Of a stretch of 64,000 nucleotides of DNA, positions 9,011-18,245 are shown in pieces; the stretch's first letter is position 1; each line of letters opens with the position of its first letter. The DNA comes from Acanthococcus lagerstroemiae (lineage: Eukaryota; Arthropoda; Insecta; Hemiptera; Eriococcidae): positions 248,001-312,000 of the forward strand of contig JAJSSI010000011.1 in assembly GCA_031841125.1 (NCBI GenBank), given 5' to 3'. Below the pieces are notes generated by a model. It saw only the letters and a program-made list of their open reading frames with translations, searched no databases and was not told the origin of the DNA. Made by a program: the position numbers and the translations under genes.

Positions 9011-9265
9011 TTTTATGGCGTTTTAGAGACCAAGGAAAAGAAGAAAACGCTAAATGGAAAAAGCTCATAAAAAGACTATAAAGCTGAGGCTGAAGCACGT
9101 GTAGTGACCTCAGTATTAAGAATTCTGACTCCATAAATCCGAAGAAAATTTTATAGAGAAGTATTTCCTAAAGAACGTAACTTTACCTTTTGAAGAAAAG
9201 AAATAATTATTTGGCTTACGAAATGGTGTTTGATATGGTAAAAAAATTCACGGCTTAATTATTTT
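9011..9265. other. Unassigned stretch before rlmH
   Basis: No open gene. It probably held the lost N-terminal coding part of yihY and/or another degraded gene; translations in all frames are short and match nothing I recognise. Confidence 0.3.
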
Positions 9266-9605
9266 ATGAAAATCATTGCCCTTTTTGTAGGAAAATTACG
9301 CGATAAGAATTTAAAAACGCTCACACAAGTTTATTTCAAGAGACTAGAAAAAGAAATTTCATGTCATTTTCAAGAAATTCCCGATGCAAAAAAACAAATC
9401 TACCATATCTGAGCAAAAACAAAAAGAATTGGAAGCGATTTTATCAAAAGTGTTGGCCGGCGATAAATTTTGCCTGCTCGATGAAAAAGGAAAGACTTAC
9501 AGCTCGATAGAGTTTGCTTCTTTTATCGGAAATCAGCTTATTTTCGCCGAACAACTTTACCGTGCGTTCTCGATTCTTAAAAATTATCCCTATCATCATG
9601 AGTGA
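9266..9605 (+). pseudogene. rlmH: Broken RlmH, 23S rRNA m3-pseudouridine-1915 methyltransferase
   Basis: ATG at 9266 opens KIIALFVGKLRDKNL, typical of RlmH. The frame closes at 9410-9412 after a slip in the A-run near 9390. The next frame gives KQKELEAIL, CLLDEKGKTYSSIEFASFI and then jumps directly to the last helix, AEQLYRAFSILKNYPYHHE. About 40 residues that form the SPOUT knot and the SAM pocket between these blocks (the IGG-PxG and FSxMTFxHQ region) are missing. So the gene has both a frameshift and an internal deletion removing the catalytic centre. The end overlaps the start of the CPBP protease gene by 8 bp. Confidence 0.85.
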
Positions 9606-10437
9606 TTATAACTACTTAAAAATAAACTACTGTTATGCGATCCACTTGATTTTGATGCTCGTTATCTTTGGATTATTATCAACTTTAACCCTGGATTTCT
9701 CCTCAAAAATCATTCCTTATCTAAAATCAGGGCCGCTATTGCCAATACTTGGGTATGTTCTTTCCTTTTTATTTCTTTTCGGATATATTTATTTTAAAAA
9801 TCGTAAGGAGCTTATAAAATGGGACGCACCATGTAAAGCACTTGGATGGAATATTTATATAAGCGCTTTTTGTTTGATGATTTTTACAATTTTGTTGAAT
9901 CAATATATCATTAATATTATCCCTAAAGAAGGTTTTTTTTTAGGTCCTCTCTATAGTTTCTTTGATACAAACTTAAAGGAGCAATTGGCGCATCCAATTA
10001 CCTTTTTTATCACTGCTGTTTTATTAGCGCCTTTTTGTGAGGAACTTTTCTTCAGGGGAATTTTACTTAATGGACTCTTACGCAAGAATATCTCACCTGT
10101 AAAAGCTATTTTGTTTTCATCTTTTTTATTTGGAGCCATACATATGAATCCCTGGCAATTCATCGGTGCTTTCCTGGCAGGAAGTCTTATAGGGCTGATA
10201 TACTTCAGAACACATTCGCTTTTATTATGTATTCTATTGCATGCATTGAACAATGGACTTGGTTTCTTTCTTACACTTTCTGATAAAGAGGAAAAAACCT
10301 TTCAATGGATTCAATCGCATAGTTTTATCGGCTGGCTAGCGCTTATTTCTTTAGCGGTTGTACTGCGTTTGTTTTTTTTTCAGACAAAATCATCTTGGAA
10401 TCACTGGTCTTTGTCACGGGCAGTGCCAATAGATTAA
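9598..10437 (+). CDS. CPBP-family intramembrane metalloprotease
   Basis: 279 residues from the ATG at 9598, chosen because it overlaps the end of rlmH in the usual tight operon style; an upstream in-frame start at 9514 would lie inside rlmH. About seven or eight hydrophobic segments are seen. The CPBP (CAAX protease and bacteriocin-processing) motifs are complete: EELFFRG (about residue 160), FGAIHMNPWQF (about 180) and HALNN (about 217), giving the Glu/His metal site. Members cleave substrates within the membrane, but the physiological substrate here is unknown. It is the only intact gene between dnaA and mlaD. Confidence 0.9.
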   Translation: MSDYNYLKINYCYAIHLILMLVIFGLLSTLTLDFSSKIIPYLKSGPLLPILGYVLSFLFLFGYIYFKNRKELIKWDAPCKALGWNIYISAFCLMIFTILLNQYIINIIPKEGFFLGPLYSFFDTNLKEQLAHPITFFITAVLLAPFCEELFFRGILLNGLLRKNISPVKAILFSSFLFGAIHMNPWQFIGAFLAGSLIGLIYFRTHSLLLCILLHALNNGLGFFLTLSDKEEKTFQWIQSHSFIGWLALISLAVVLRLFFFQTKSSWNHWSLSRAVPID

Positions 10438-10835
10438 TCGAAATGCAAATAATTTTAAACACAAAACCTCAGGTATTTTTTTAAATTGCTTAGGCGTAAA
10501 AACGACATAGCAAAAATTGAACAAACCTCTCGAAAGAATACGCATCTTAAGGCAGAGAGCATTTTCAAAAATATTCCGTTACCTTTTTAGCAGAGGATTT
10601 AAACATAGAAGTGTCATCATCACACGACGCTATGGGAATTTCATTAAAGGGTTATGCCCGAAACGTAAAGAGTAAAAAATAATTCCTACACTAAAGCATG
10701 CAAAAAAAACTAGGTTGGAAAAGATAATCTCCTTTTTCAGTTATAGGGATACTTTGTCTTTTAACCCATTTCCCTCCGAAAGCCTAATAGATGTGGATAA
10801 TTGAAATTAAGAGGAAAATAATTGTTAATATAATA
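10438..10835. other. Gene-free, decayed stretch after the CPBP protease
   Basis: No open gene. A plus-strand run of about 40 codons around 10570-10680 (containing DLNIEVSSSHDAMGISLKGY) looks like a fragment of a real protein, but I cannot name it. A single TTATCCACA-type DnaA-box match, in reverse orientation, occurs at 10792-10800; one box alone does not indicate an origin. Confidence 0.3.
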
Positions 10836-11950
10836 TTATAAAAAAATATTCATAATGTGGGGGGTGAATAATTTATTAGTATTACGATTGGCTAAACTTT
10901 GTGGCATTATTTTCGTAATTTTATTTCTTATCCATATAGCAATATCACTTTCCAATTGTGATATTGCGCCGATCTTTCTACTCATTTCTACCCCCCCGGT
11001 ACAAGCTTTTTTATATCTAAGTTCTTGATAAATTTTAAAAGCTTCCGGTATATCATTATGTCTTTTTATACATTCTGAAAGATCGCATGTGCGGCATCTC
11101 CTATTAGACAAACCTTATATTTTATACCAATTATAAACTGTTTTAAAATCGGTTATTTTTCTGGTCACAATTTCCTCTTCATTAGAATTTTCAATTATCT
11201 CTGAAACATAAGGATGAAATTTCCGGTATATATAACCAGTTCAGCTAGCGAAATTTCTTCATATTCATTTTTATCATTTACTAAGGCATACTAATATACC
11301 CTCTCATCGTCTATTTGAACAAATCCAAAACGTTTTGCTTTTCCCCATAGTTCATTCAACTCATATTTATATTTTTTCACTTTTAATATATGATATTCCT
11401 CTCCAGCATAATTATCCTGAATTACGAAATGCTACATTTTCAAAAAACTATTTCTTACATTTGGATTTATACCATCTGCTCCTATAATGATATCTGATGC
11501 TACTGAAGTATTGTAATCAAAAATCATTTTATTTATATTCTGATCAATTTTAATACTAATTAATTTTTTTCTAGAAAAGTTTCACTATTAATAGGTTTAT
11601 TCAATATACTGTATAATGTATCCCTATGAATAGCTATTTTATTGACCTTATATATTTTAGAAAAATAGTCTATATGGATTGATGATAAAATACGTAGATT
11701 TTCATTTGTAATATTCATTCGTTCTATAATAGAGCTCTTTTCTTTCAACTCTGCACTTAAACCTAATATATTCATTATCTGCATTGCATGCCACTATTAT
11801 TCCCATTCCTTTAGCGGATTTTTCAACATTTTTTAACTGATCATAGATTTTGATATTCTTATAACCCGAATGATCTAGTGCATTTGCTAAAGTTAATCCT
11901 CCGATACCTTTTCCTATTATACTTATCAAGGCATTATTACGACAAATCAT
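10836..11950 (-). pseudogene. Broken FAD-dependent monooxygenase (UbiH/PHBH-like)
   Basis: On the minus strand the N-terminus (from 11950) has the FAD-binding ISIIGKGIGGLTLANAL motif (a GxGxxG with one Gly changed to Lys in front) and an acidic strand end. Middle blocks (RILSS-HIDYFSKIYKVNKIAIHR) lie in other frames. The C-terminal block (11111-10836) starts where the GDAAHA motif should be, which is replaced by a disrupted SNRRCRTCDL, and continues LSECIKRHN, AFKIYQELRYKKA and MSRKIGAISQ. There are many frame changes. The sequence is notably AT-rich and lacks similarity to neighbouring operons, so it may be a foreign acquisition. The substrate cannot be told. Confidence 0.7.
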
Positions 11951-11980
11951 AAAATTTTATTTTTTACCATGAAAATATTT

Positions 11981-12310
11981 TTATGTGTTTAACCAATTTT
12001 GAATTATTTTTCTACCCATAGGAATCAGAAAAATCTCCGGATGATATTGTAAACCTATAACATCGTATATATTATGTCGTAAAGACAAATAGTTCCTTCA
12101 TTATCTCTGGAAGTAATTATCAAGCTCTTGGGTAAGTTAATATTTTCTACTACCCAACTATGATATCTTGCAACGTCTATATCATTGGGGAATTTCTAAA
12201 TAAATTTTCTCCCCGGGATCCAATTCAATGTTTGTACTAACACCATGATATACTTGTTGTTGGGTTGCAGGGTCTAATGTTATATCTTCATGCTAAAAGC
12301 TCAGGAGGCA
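11981..12310 (-). pseudogene. Truncated glutamine amidotransferase of the PabA/TrpG type
   Basis: Minus-strand fragments in order: HEDITLDPATQQQVYHGV, STNIELDPGEKIYLEI, then in another frame VARYHSWVVENINLPKSL and YDVIGLQYHPEIFL, ending NWLNT and a stop at 11981-11983. RYHSxVV with LP.SL, and the QYHPE motif that carries the catalytic His and Glu, identify the anthranilate/aminodeoxychorismate synthase amidotransferase family. The N-terminal half with the nucleophile Cys (GxCLGHQ) is missing; the dispersed repeat starts just beyond the break. It lies next to the FAD-monooxygenase relic on the same strand, possibly once one operon. Confidence 0.75.
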
Positions 12311-12351
12311 TTTCTTTTATAGGGTGGTCCGTATCTCAAAAAACTTATTGT

Positions 12352-12527
12352 GGGACATTAAAAACGCAAAATAGCGGCGCATAAACCAAGCCTGCACCTC
12401 ACAAAAGTAGTATCAGAGGAACTTCAAAGAAAGGCTTACAGCTGAACTTTACGCTTAACTTGCTGAGGATGTAAAAAAGATGTATTTGCAGGTAATTTTT
12501 GTAGGATTTTATCTATAATACACTTTA
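12352..12527 (+). repeat. Dispersed repeat, copy B
   Basis: Diverged second copy of the sequence at 3708-3880, in the same orientation, sharing a series of blocks from AAAACGCAAAAT through GCTTAACTTGCT to TTGCAGG and ATCTATAA. It abuts the truncated end of the PabA/TrpG relic, so it may mark a recombination or insertion junction. Confidence 0.65.
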
Positions 12528-12897
12528 AAATGAAAATAATAAAATTAAGATACTTCTTCTATAAGAAAGTATACCTCTTTACGAAATTCATATAAAATCA
12601 TCCTTGTTGCCGCTACTCTTATTATCTAAGCAATAATAAATGATGTTTGATATTAAATTTTAGATAAAATTTTACCGACATCATCTTGAAAAAGCTCAGG
12701 CTATCATACGCTTTATTTTAAAATAAACAGAAATTGTAATATTAATTGCTGACGAATGAGCCATTAGCGTAAAAAACCATTAAATAGCCGGTTTATCCAA
12801 AGACGCTTTGCCGTCAGATTGATTTTTTCCGTTTTTAACGAATAACATTTTTTAATCTGCAGATTTTTCATCGGTTATAGGCTGTACGGATTCATTT
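12528..12897. other. Gene-free stretch downstream of mlaD
   Basis: About 370 bases with no gene and no clear terminator. In the minus-strand direction the first codons after the mlaD stop could be read in another frame as a short continuation (about 40 bases), hinting that the mlaD 3' end may have been slightly shortened. Confidence 0.3.
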
Positions 12898-13827
12898 TTA
12901 TTCAGAATAAGGAACTTCCTTCTTCCCGAATACAGAAAAATGAACATAACGTTTTGGATGCAAACGAAAATCACGGGTAAGCAATTCAATTTCTTTTGAA
13001 AGGTTATTGAGCTGATCGTATAGCTCATCATTTTCGGCTAATTTCCCCAAAGTGCCACGTCCTTTGTTAATACCGTCGATAAGCTGATTAAGACTTTTTA
13101 AAGAACCGTCAAGACGTTGAAAAGTCTCTTGTATAGGAATTTTTTCAATGCGCATAGCCAATTTCTTATAAGTATCGAAGGCATCTCCGATGCTCTTAAG
13201 CGAATGATTAAGCGTCGATTTTGAGCCCACCATCAGGGCAGCTGCATCAGCCCCGGCCTTAACTGAAGCTAAAGCGCTATTAAATCCTTTAATTATTTTT
13301 TTAATACTGGCGACGTTTTCTTCATCGAGAATAACATTGAGCGAAAGAAACATTTTTTCCATATCATCAAGTGTTTTTTGAATTTTTATCTTGATAGGAT
13401 CAATGCCATTAGTTAAAGCAGCGATTTGCGAGGGTTTTACAGCAGATAAAAGTGTATCCTGATCTACTGCGATTTTTCCCTCATCTGACATAAGCAGATT
13501 CAATTGAGCCCCGTCCACCAGCCCCGATTCGGTAATCACTACTGTTGAGTTTTTGGAGAACTCCACATCAGACCATATTCGAAAACCTACTATTAGTTTT
13601 CCGGATTTATCCGGATGAAAAGCAATGTTTTCTACTTTACCTACTTTAAGACCATTTAACAGCACAGGACGTGAGGGTTCAAGTCCGGAAACGTCTTCAT
13701 AGATGGCATAAAAACGACGTCCTTTCTGAAAAAAATTGTTGCCTTTTAGAAAATTGACCAATCCTATGAAAGAAGCAATGGCTGTTATAGCTATAAGAGC
13801 CGCCTTTATCTGTTTTCCGTATTTCAA
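12898..13827 (-). CDS. mlaD: MlaD/MCE-family lipid transport protein
   Basis: 309 residues. One N-terminal membrane anchor (about residues 10-27) is followed by an MCE domain (about 35-115) with GLEPSRPVLLNGLKVGKV, the conserved hydrophobic-strand and loop pattern of periplasmic lipid-binding rings. A long helical region (about 130-300) ends near RYVHFSVFGKK, the usual finish of Bacteroidota members. These proteins move phospholipids between the outer and inner membranes with an ABC ATPase and permease encoded elsewhere. It lies 24 bp downstream of the amidase gene on the same strand, a common pairing in the phylum. It looks intact. Confidence 0.9.
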   Translation of the reverse strand: MKYGKQIKAALIAITAIASFIGLVNFLKGNNFFQKGRRFYAIYEDVSGLEPSRPVLLNGLKVGKVENIAFHPDKSGKLIVGFRIWSDVEFSKNSTVVITESGLVDGAQLNLLMSDEGKIAVDQDTLLSAVKPSQIAALTNGIDPIKIKIQKTLDDMEKMFLSLNVILDEENVASIKKIIKGFNSALASVKAGADAAALMVGSKSTLNHSLKSIGDAFDTYKKLAMRIEKIPIQETFQRLDGSLKSLNQLIDGINKGRGTLGKLAENDELYDQLNNLSKEIELLTRDFRLHPKRYVHFSVFGKKEVPYSE

Positions 13828-13851
13828 AATCTATAAAATGAATGCACGAAA

Positions 13852-15000
13852 TTAATTATTTTCCAGCAAAGCCTCGGTTTGTGTTTTGCTTAAACGGACC
13901 CCGTTTTTTACAGCCAGAATAAAAGCGGAAGAAAAACCTAAATTGCGCACACGCACAAGCCACTGTTTAGCTGTTTGTAGCTCTGAGGTATTACCATAAA
14001 TATATTTATATAAATCCTCCTCCTTATAAAAGGATACAGGCTGCAAGCCCCGAAAAGCGCGATCTGCCCCGGAAATCTTCCTGGAAAGGCTTAAAAGCTG
14101 TACAGTATATGTAATACCTGAAGAATTTGATGTTTTTACCCGATAGTTTTTATCAGATAGGCTTTCTGTCATTTTCATATCAGAAGCGCGTCCTGCCAAA
14201 GGCATTATATTGGAAGTGCTTAGATTCTCTGAGGTGTTTTTAGCGTCACACTCAGACTTAAAACTGGAAAAAGCCTTATAAATAGCCGAGGCTATCGCCT
14301 CCTGACCGGAGGAAGAGGCCAAAAAAGCGCCTTCATTTGGATTCGTTATAAAACCTATCTCAATCAGCACAGAGGGCATAGACACTTCGCGATTGACAAA
14401 AAGTCCGGCTTGTTTCACTCCCCTGGATTGCCGATGGGCCCGTGAAAAATTTTCTTCAACTTTTTTAGCAAACTCTATGCTATTTCTTAAATAAGTGTTC
14501 TGGATCAAAGTAAAACCTATAACCGATTGCGGAGAATTAGGATCAAAACCCTGATAGGTTTTTTTATAATCAGACTCAAGAAATATTACGGAGTTTTCTC
14601 GTTTAGCCACCTCAAAATTATCTTGACTGCGGTGCATACCCAGCACATAAGTCTCCGTGCCTTCAGGAGAGGCGCATGGGGTAGCGTTGCAATGAATCGA
14701 AATAAACAGGTCTGCGTGATGTCGATTGGCGATATTTGCCCGCTCTCTTAAAGGAATAAATACATCTGTTTTACGCGTATAGATTACTTTGACCTCCGAA
14801 GGATAATTTTGCTCTATATACTGACCTACTTTTTGAGCTACTGATAAGGCTATATTCTTTTCATAGACTCCATAGCCATAGGCTCCGGAGTCTTTACTTC
14901 CATGACCCGCGTCGATGACTAAAATAAAAGGCTTCTTTGATTGCGCAGGAGCAAAAAAAGAGACGACAAACATTAAAAAACAATAAAAGGCATGCTTCAT
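13852..15000 (-). CDS. N-acetylmuramoyl-L-alanine amidase (AmiC-like) with SPOR-like C-terminus
   Basis: 382 residues from ATG at 15000; an upstream in-frame ATG at 15012 is less likely because the signal peptide (MKHAFYCFLMF... ending near PAQS) starts cleanly at 15000. The Amidase_3 domain (about residues 25-245) shows the zinc ligands and catalytic residues: DAGHGSKDSGA, E in YEKNIAL, H in SIHCNA, and E in LIEIGF. The C-terminal region (about 300-370, TYTVQLLS, GLQPVSFYKE, YKYIYGN) is a SPOR-like repeat that would bind denuded glycan at the septum. It cleaves stem peptides from peptidoglycan in the periplasm during daughter-cell separation. It is divergent from lptD. Confidence 0.92.
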   Translation of the reverse strand: MKHAFYCFLMFVVSFFAPAQSKKPFILVIDAGHGSKDSGAYGYGVYEKNIALSVAQKVGQYIEQNYPSEVKVIYTRKTDVFIPLRERANIANRHHADLFISIHCNATPCASPEGTETYVLGMHRSQDNFEVAKRENSVIFLESDYKKTYQGFDPNSPQSVIGFTLIQNTYLRNSIEFAKKVEENFSRAHRQSRGVKQAGLFVNREVSMPSVLIEIGFITNPNEGAFLASSSGQEAIASAIYKAFSSFKSECDAKNTSENLSTSNIMPLAGRASDMKMTESLSDKNYRVKTSNSSGITYTVQLLSLSRKISGADRAFRGLQPVSFYKEEDLYKYIYGNTSELQTAKQWLVRVRNLGFSSAFILAVKNGVRLSKTQTEALLENN

Positions 15001-17649
15001 AGAAGAGAACAATTTTTAACTACTTTTGAGACCAGTAGCAGCCTAAAATATCTCAAAAAATTGTTCAAAAAAACATCGATAATAATTATCATCTATTTTT
15101 TTATACTCAAGGGTGCTATAGCGCACGCGCAGCACTCGCCTGCGTCGCCTTCTGTTAATCAACAGTCCGTAAAAATAGCTAAGGATAAGTTAAAAGCTGA
15201 AAAAAAAACCCCTATTAAAGATATCATAGAATACGATGCCGATACTCAGGATCATGATCTGCTTGAAAAAAAATCTTACCTCATAGGCAACACCTCGGTG
15301 AGGTATACTAATATGCATATATCAGCGGACTATATAGAGATCAACTGGAAAACCGGCATGATTTACGCGCGTGGAAAGCTTAACTTCTCGGGAAAGACAG
15401 AGGTCCCCGCCATATTAACACAAGCTGGGAAAAAATACGAATTCGATAGCTTTCATCTAAATTTCAAGACCAAAAAAGGAAATGCCAAAAACATACGAAC
15501 CGAAGAGCAAGAAAGTGTAATTATCTCTGAAAAATTATTGCGAAAAAACGATAGCATCAACATAATGCGCAATGCTTTGTATACGACAGATACTTATTTT
15601 AAAGACAAAAAAACAACGGATCCCGATTATTTTCTCAAAACTGGAAAGATCAAACATTATGATAAACAAGCTATTATCACAGGTCCTATATTTATGTACA
15701 TTTACAAAGTTCCATTTCCCATACCATTACCTTTTTCTTACATTCCTACCTCAGAAAAGAGTAGCGCCGGCTTTATATTACCGCGCTATGGGGAGAACAA
15801 CGATCAAGGTTTTTTTATAGAAGATCTGGGTTTTTCCTGGCCCATTTCCGATTACTGGCAGGCTAAAATCTTTGGTTCATTCTATACCAATAGAAGCTGG
15901 GCGGTGCGTTCAGTAGTGGACTATAAGAAACGTTACAAATACTCCGGGGGATTTCAATTCAATTATGAGATTCAGCTCAATGGCACCAGAGGACTAGATG
16001 ATTATCAAAAAATTAAAAATTATCAAATACGCTGGAATCATACACAGGATAAAAGCGCGTATCCGAACTCAACTTTTTCTGCCAACGTGAATTTCTCAAA
16101 CAGCAAGTTCTATAGAGGGGGTTTATCTACAGATAATATAAATAATGGAGTAGTTTATAATAACAATAGCATCTCAAGTATTAGTTTGCGTAAAATATTT
16201 GGGAATTTTGCCACAATGGACCTAAAAATTGTCGACTTAAGCCAAAATTTTAACACAAGAGAAATTATCGGAGATTTTCCAAGCTTTACATTTAATGTAA
16301 ATAGGCAAAATCCTTTTTCAAAAAAAAATGACAGATTTTTGCAAAATCTATACATCGATTATAATTCTTCATCCAGCAATAAAATCAAAACTTCGGAAAA
16401 ATTCTTTAAAAAGAAAATGTTTGACGATATGAAAACCAGCATTCATCATGAGTTAAAATTTGGCAGTACTCTAACAATATTAAAACACATAAATCTTTCA
16501 CCGAATATAACCTACAACGAAGTCTGGGACTTACAAAGCATTGAAAAACGCTGGGATTGGGATGTGAAAGAGAAAAAAGAAGCAGAGCAGATAATAGTAA
16601 AGAAGGGCTTTAAGAGTTTTCGTTCTTTTAATGTCGGAGCTGAGTTGAACACTACGCTCTATGGCTTTATACGGTTCAAAAAAGACAGCTTTTTTCAGGT
16701 GCTAAGGCATAAAATGAATCCAAAAATCACTTTTAGATATACGCCAGACTTTACAAAACTCCTCTGGGGCTATTACAAAACATATAACGTAGAAAACGCT
16801 CAAAAAATATCTTATAGTATTTTTGATGACTCTTCTTATATGAATGCGCTTAGTAACACATCAGAGCGAAAAGTAGAGTTTTCTATGAATAACAATCTGG
16901 AAATGAAAGTAAGAGATGAATCAAAGGCTGAGGGAACGCGTAAAATAATCCTCCTTGAGCGATTGATTTTTAACACTCATTACAATTTGGATAAAGAAGC
17001 CTTTAGATGGTCAAATATTGATTTTAGCGGAAATACTTCATTCAGTAAAAACATAAGCGCTCAATTTGGCGGAAGAATAAATCCTTATAAAACGGTAAGA
17101 GATGTAAAAGATCCTTCTAAAGAAATCAGAGTTGACAAACTAAGCCCTTTTACGATTCAAAATTTCTACTTAAATTTTAGTTATGCTTTAAATAACGAAA
17201 CTTTCCAAAAAGAAGATTCGAAAAAAACTGAAGCTATCAATAAGAAAAAAGGCGAGATTCGTTACGAAAAATTTTCATTTGACAAAGACAATTATGCCCA
17301 TTACTTAATTCCCTGGAACTTAAATACAATCATAAGCTACAATTATAAGAGAGCTCACGCAAGTGACAGTCGTGCCCACAGGGCTGAGCTGCAATTCGAT
17401 GGAAAGCTATCTCCTACACCTTACTGGAAAATTACCTTTGATGGTTATTATGATTTGATAGATCAAAAAATTACTCGATTAAATTTAAAATTTGAAAGAG
17501 ATCTGAGAAGTTTTTCAATGAATTTTAACTGGACACCTATTTCCTCTGGTTTTGGATCTACATGGAATTTTTCCATAGGAATAAAAGCCAACGTTCTTAA
17601 AGATTTGAAGTTCGATAAAAAAGAATCCTTTTCCAAGATGGATCGATGA
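14992..17649 (+). CDS. lptD: LptD-like LPS-assembly outer-membrane protein
   Basis: Up to 885 residues. The ATG at 14992 lies inside the divergent amidase gene, so the true start may be later, for example TTG at 15061 just before the hydrophobic signal (IIIIIYFFILKGAIAHAQ). An OstA-like N-terminal domain (about residues 75-215, YEFDSFHLNF) is followed by a long barrel region with the Bacteroidota LptD signature PIPLPFSYIPTSEKSSAGFILPRYGE (shown here only in part as IPTSEKSSAGF, about 250-260). LptD with LptE inserts LPS into the outer leaflet. The frame is intact over the whole length, indicating that LPS export is under selection. The C-terminus ends FDKKESF, without an obvious break. Confidence 0.88.
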   Translation: MLHRREQFLTTFETSSSLKYLKKLFKKTSIIIIIYFFILKGAIAHAQHSPASPSVNQQSVKIAKDKLKAEKKTPIKDIIEYDADTQDHDLLEKKSYLIGNTSVRYTNMHISADYIEINWKTGMIYARGKLNFSGKTEVPAILTQAGKKYEFDSFHLNFKTKKGNAKNIRTEEQESVIISEKLLRKNDSINIMRNALYTTDTYFKDKKTTDPDYFLKTGKIKHYDKQAIITGPIFMYIYKVPFPIPLPFSYIPTSEKSSAGFILPRYGENNDQGFFIEDLGFSWPISDYWQAKIFGSFYTNRSWAVRSVVDYKKRYKYSGGFQFNYEIQLNGTRGLDDYQKIKNYQIRWNHTQDKSAYPNSTFSANVNFSNSKFYRGGLSTDNINNGVVYNNNSISSISLRKIFGNFATMDLKIVDLSQNFNTREIIGDFPSFTFNVNRQNPFSKKNDRFLQNLYIDYNSSSSNKIKTSEKFFKKKMFDDMKTSIHHELKFGSTLTILKHINLSPNITYNEVWDLQSIEKRWDWDVKEKKEAEQIIVKKGFKSFRSFNVGAELNTTLYGFIRFKKDSFFQVLRHKMNPKITFRYTPDFTKLLWGYYKTYNVENAQKISYSIFDDSSYMNALSNTSERKVEFSMNNNLEMKVRDESKAEGTRKIILLERLIFNTHYNLDKEAFRWSNIDFSGNTSFSKNISAQFGGRINPYKTVRDVKDPSKEIRVDKLSPFTIQNFYLNFSYALNNETFQKEDSKKTEAINKKKGEIRYEKFSFDKDNYAHYLIPWNLNTIISYNYKRAHASDSRAHRAELQFDGKLSPTPYWKITFDGYYDLIDQKITRLNLKFERDLRSFSMNFNWTPISSGFGSTWNFSIGIKANVLKDLKFDKKESFSKMDR

Positions 17650-17766
17650 TTTTTAAATGGAAAGCACTTAGTTTTTTTGCGTAAAATAAGGTTTGAAAAA
17701 AAATCTGATAGTCTCGCTTATATTTCGTGTAATTTTAGAGAAAATATCCAATAAAAATAGGGCTCA

Positions 17767-17795
17767 TTTGACCATTTTAGTTTTACTTATATTTG
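17767..17795 (+). promoter_or_regulatory. Bacteroidota-type promoter for ridA-rsh
   Basis: TTTG at 17767-17770 and TATATTTG at 17788-17795, separated by 17 bases, match the -33 TTTG and -7 TAnnTTTG elements of the phylum. The ridA start is 28 bases downstream. Confidence 0.6.
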
Positions 17796-17823
17796 TTAGC
17801 TCAAACTTTAAAGAAAATTTTTC

Positions 17824-18228
17824 ATGAAAAAAATCATTTCCCCAACGAATGCTTCCAAACCTATAGGTCCTTATAGCGGGGCGGTCTTGGTTGAGGGTTT
17901 TTTATACGTTTCGGGCCAGATTCCGGTAGATCCTTCCAGCGGTCAAATTGTATCGGATGATATAAAAGATCAAACGCTACAGGTGATGAAAAACCTTAAA
18001 GCCTATCTTCAAGGCGCGGAAATGGATTTTGAAAATACAATAAAGGCTTCGATTTTTATAAAAGATATGAATGATTTTTCTAAGATTAACGAGGTGTATG
18101 GAAGTTTTTTCAAGGAAAACAACTATCCGGCAAGAGAAATGATAGAGGTATCTCGCCTTCCAAAAGATGCGCGCGTAGAGATTTCTCTTATCGCTTATTC
18201 CTCGAAGGATAAAAATACAACCTCGTAA
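17824..18228 (+). CDS. ridA: RidA family enamine/imine deaminase
   Basis: 134 residues, normal length. The YjgF/RidA signatures are present: NASKPIGPYSGAVLVEG, LYVSGQIPVDPSSG, and the C-terminal REMIEVSRLPKDARVEISLIA, whose Arg (in PxxARVE-like position) and Glu bind the substrate. RidA trimers hydrolyse reactive 2-aminoacrylate and related imines made by PLP enzymes, protecting those enzymes. It is 17 bp upstream of the rsh gene and probably co-transcribed from the promoter at 17767-17795. Confidence 0.95.
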   Translation: MKKIISPTNASKPIGPYSGAVLVEGFLYVSGQIPVDPSSGQIVSDDIKDQTLQVMKNLKAYLQGAEMDFENTIKASIFIKDMNDFSKINEVYGSFFKENNYPAREMIEVSRLPKDARVEISLIAYSSKDKNTTS

Positions 18229-18245
18229 AAAAACTTTTCATTCAT

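Noticed and set aside
10792..10800. Possible origin of replication (DnaA box)
   Set aside because: Only isolated TTATCCACA-type matches exist (here and at 46333-46341, the latter inside pcm). No cluster or adjacent unwinding element with dnaA was seen.
2166..12527. Complete prophage bounded by the two repeat copies
   Set aside because: The interval holds ribD, dnaA and other core genes, and the repeats are diverged and lack att-like identity.
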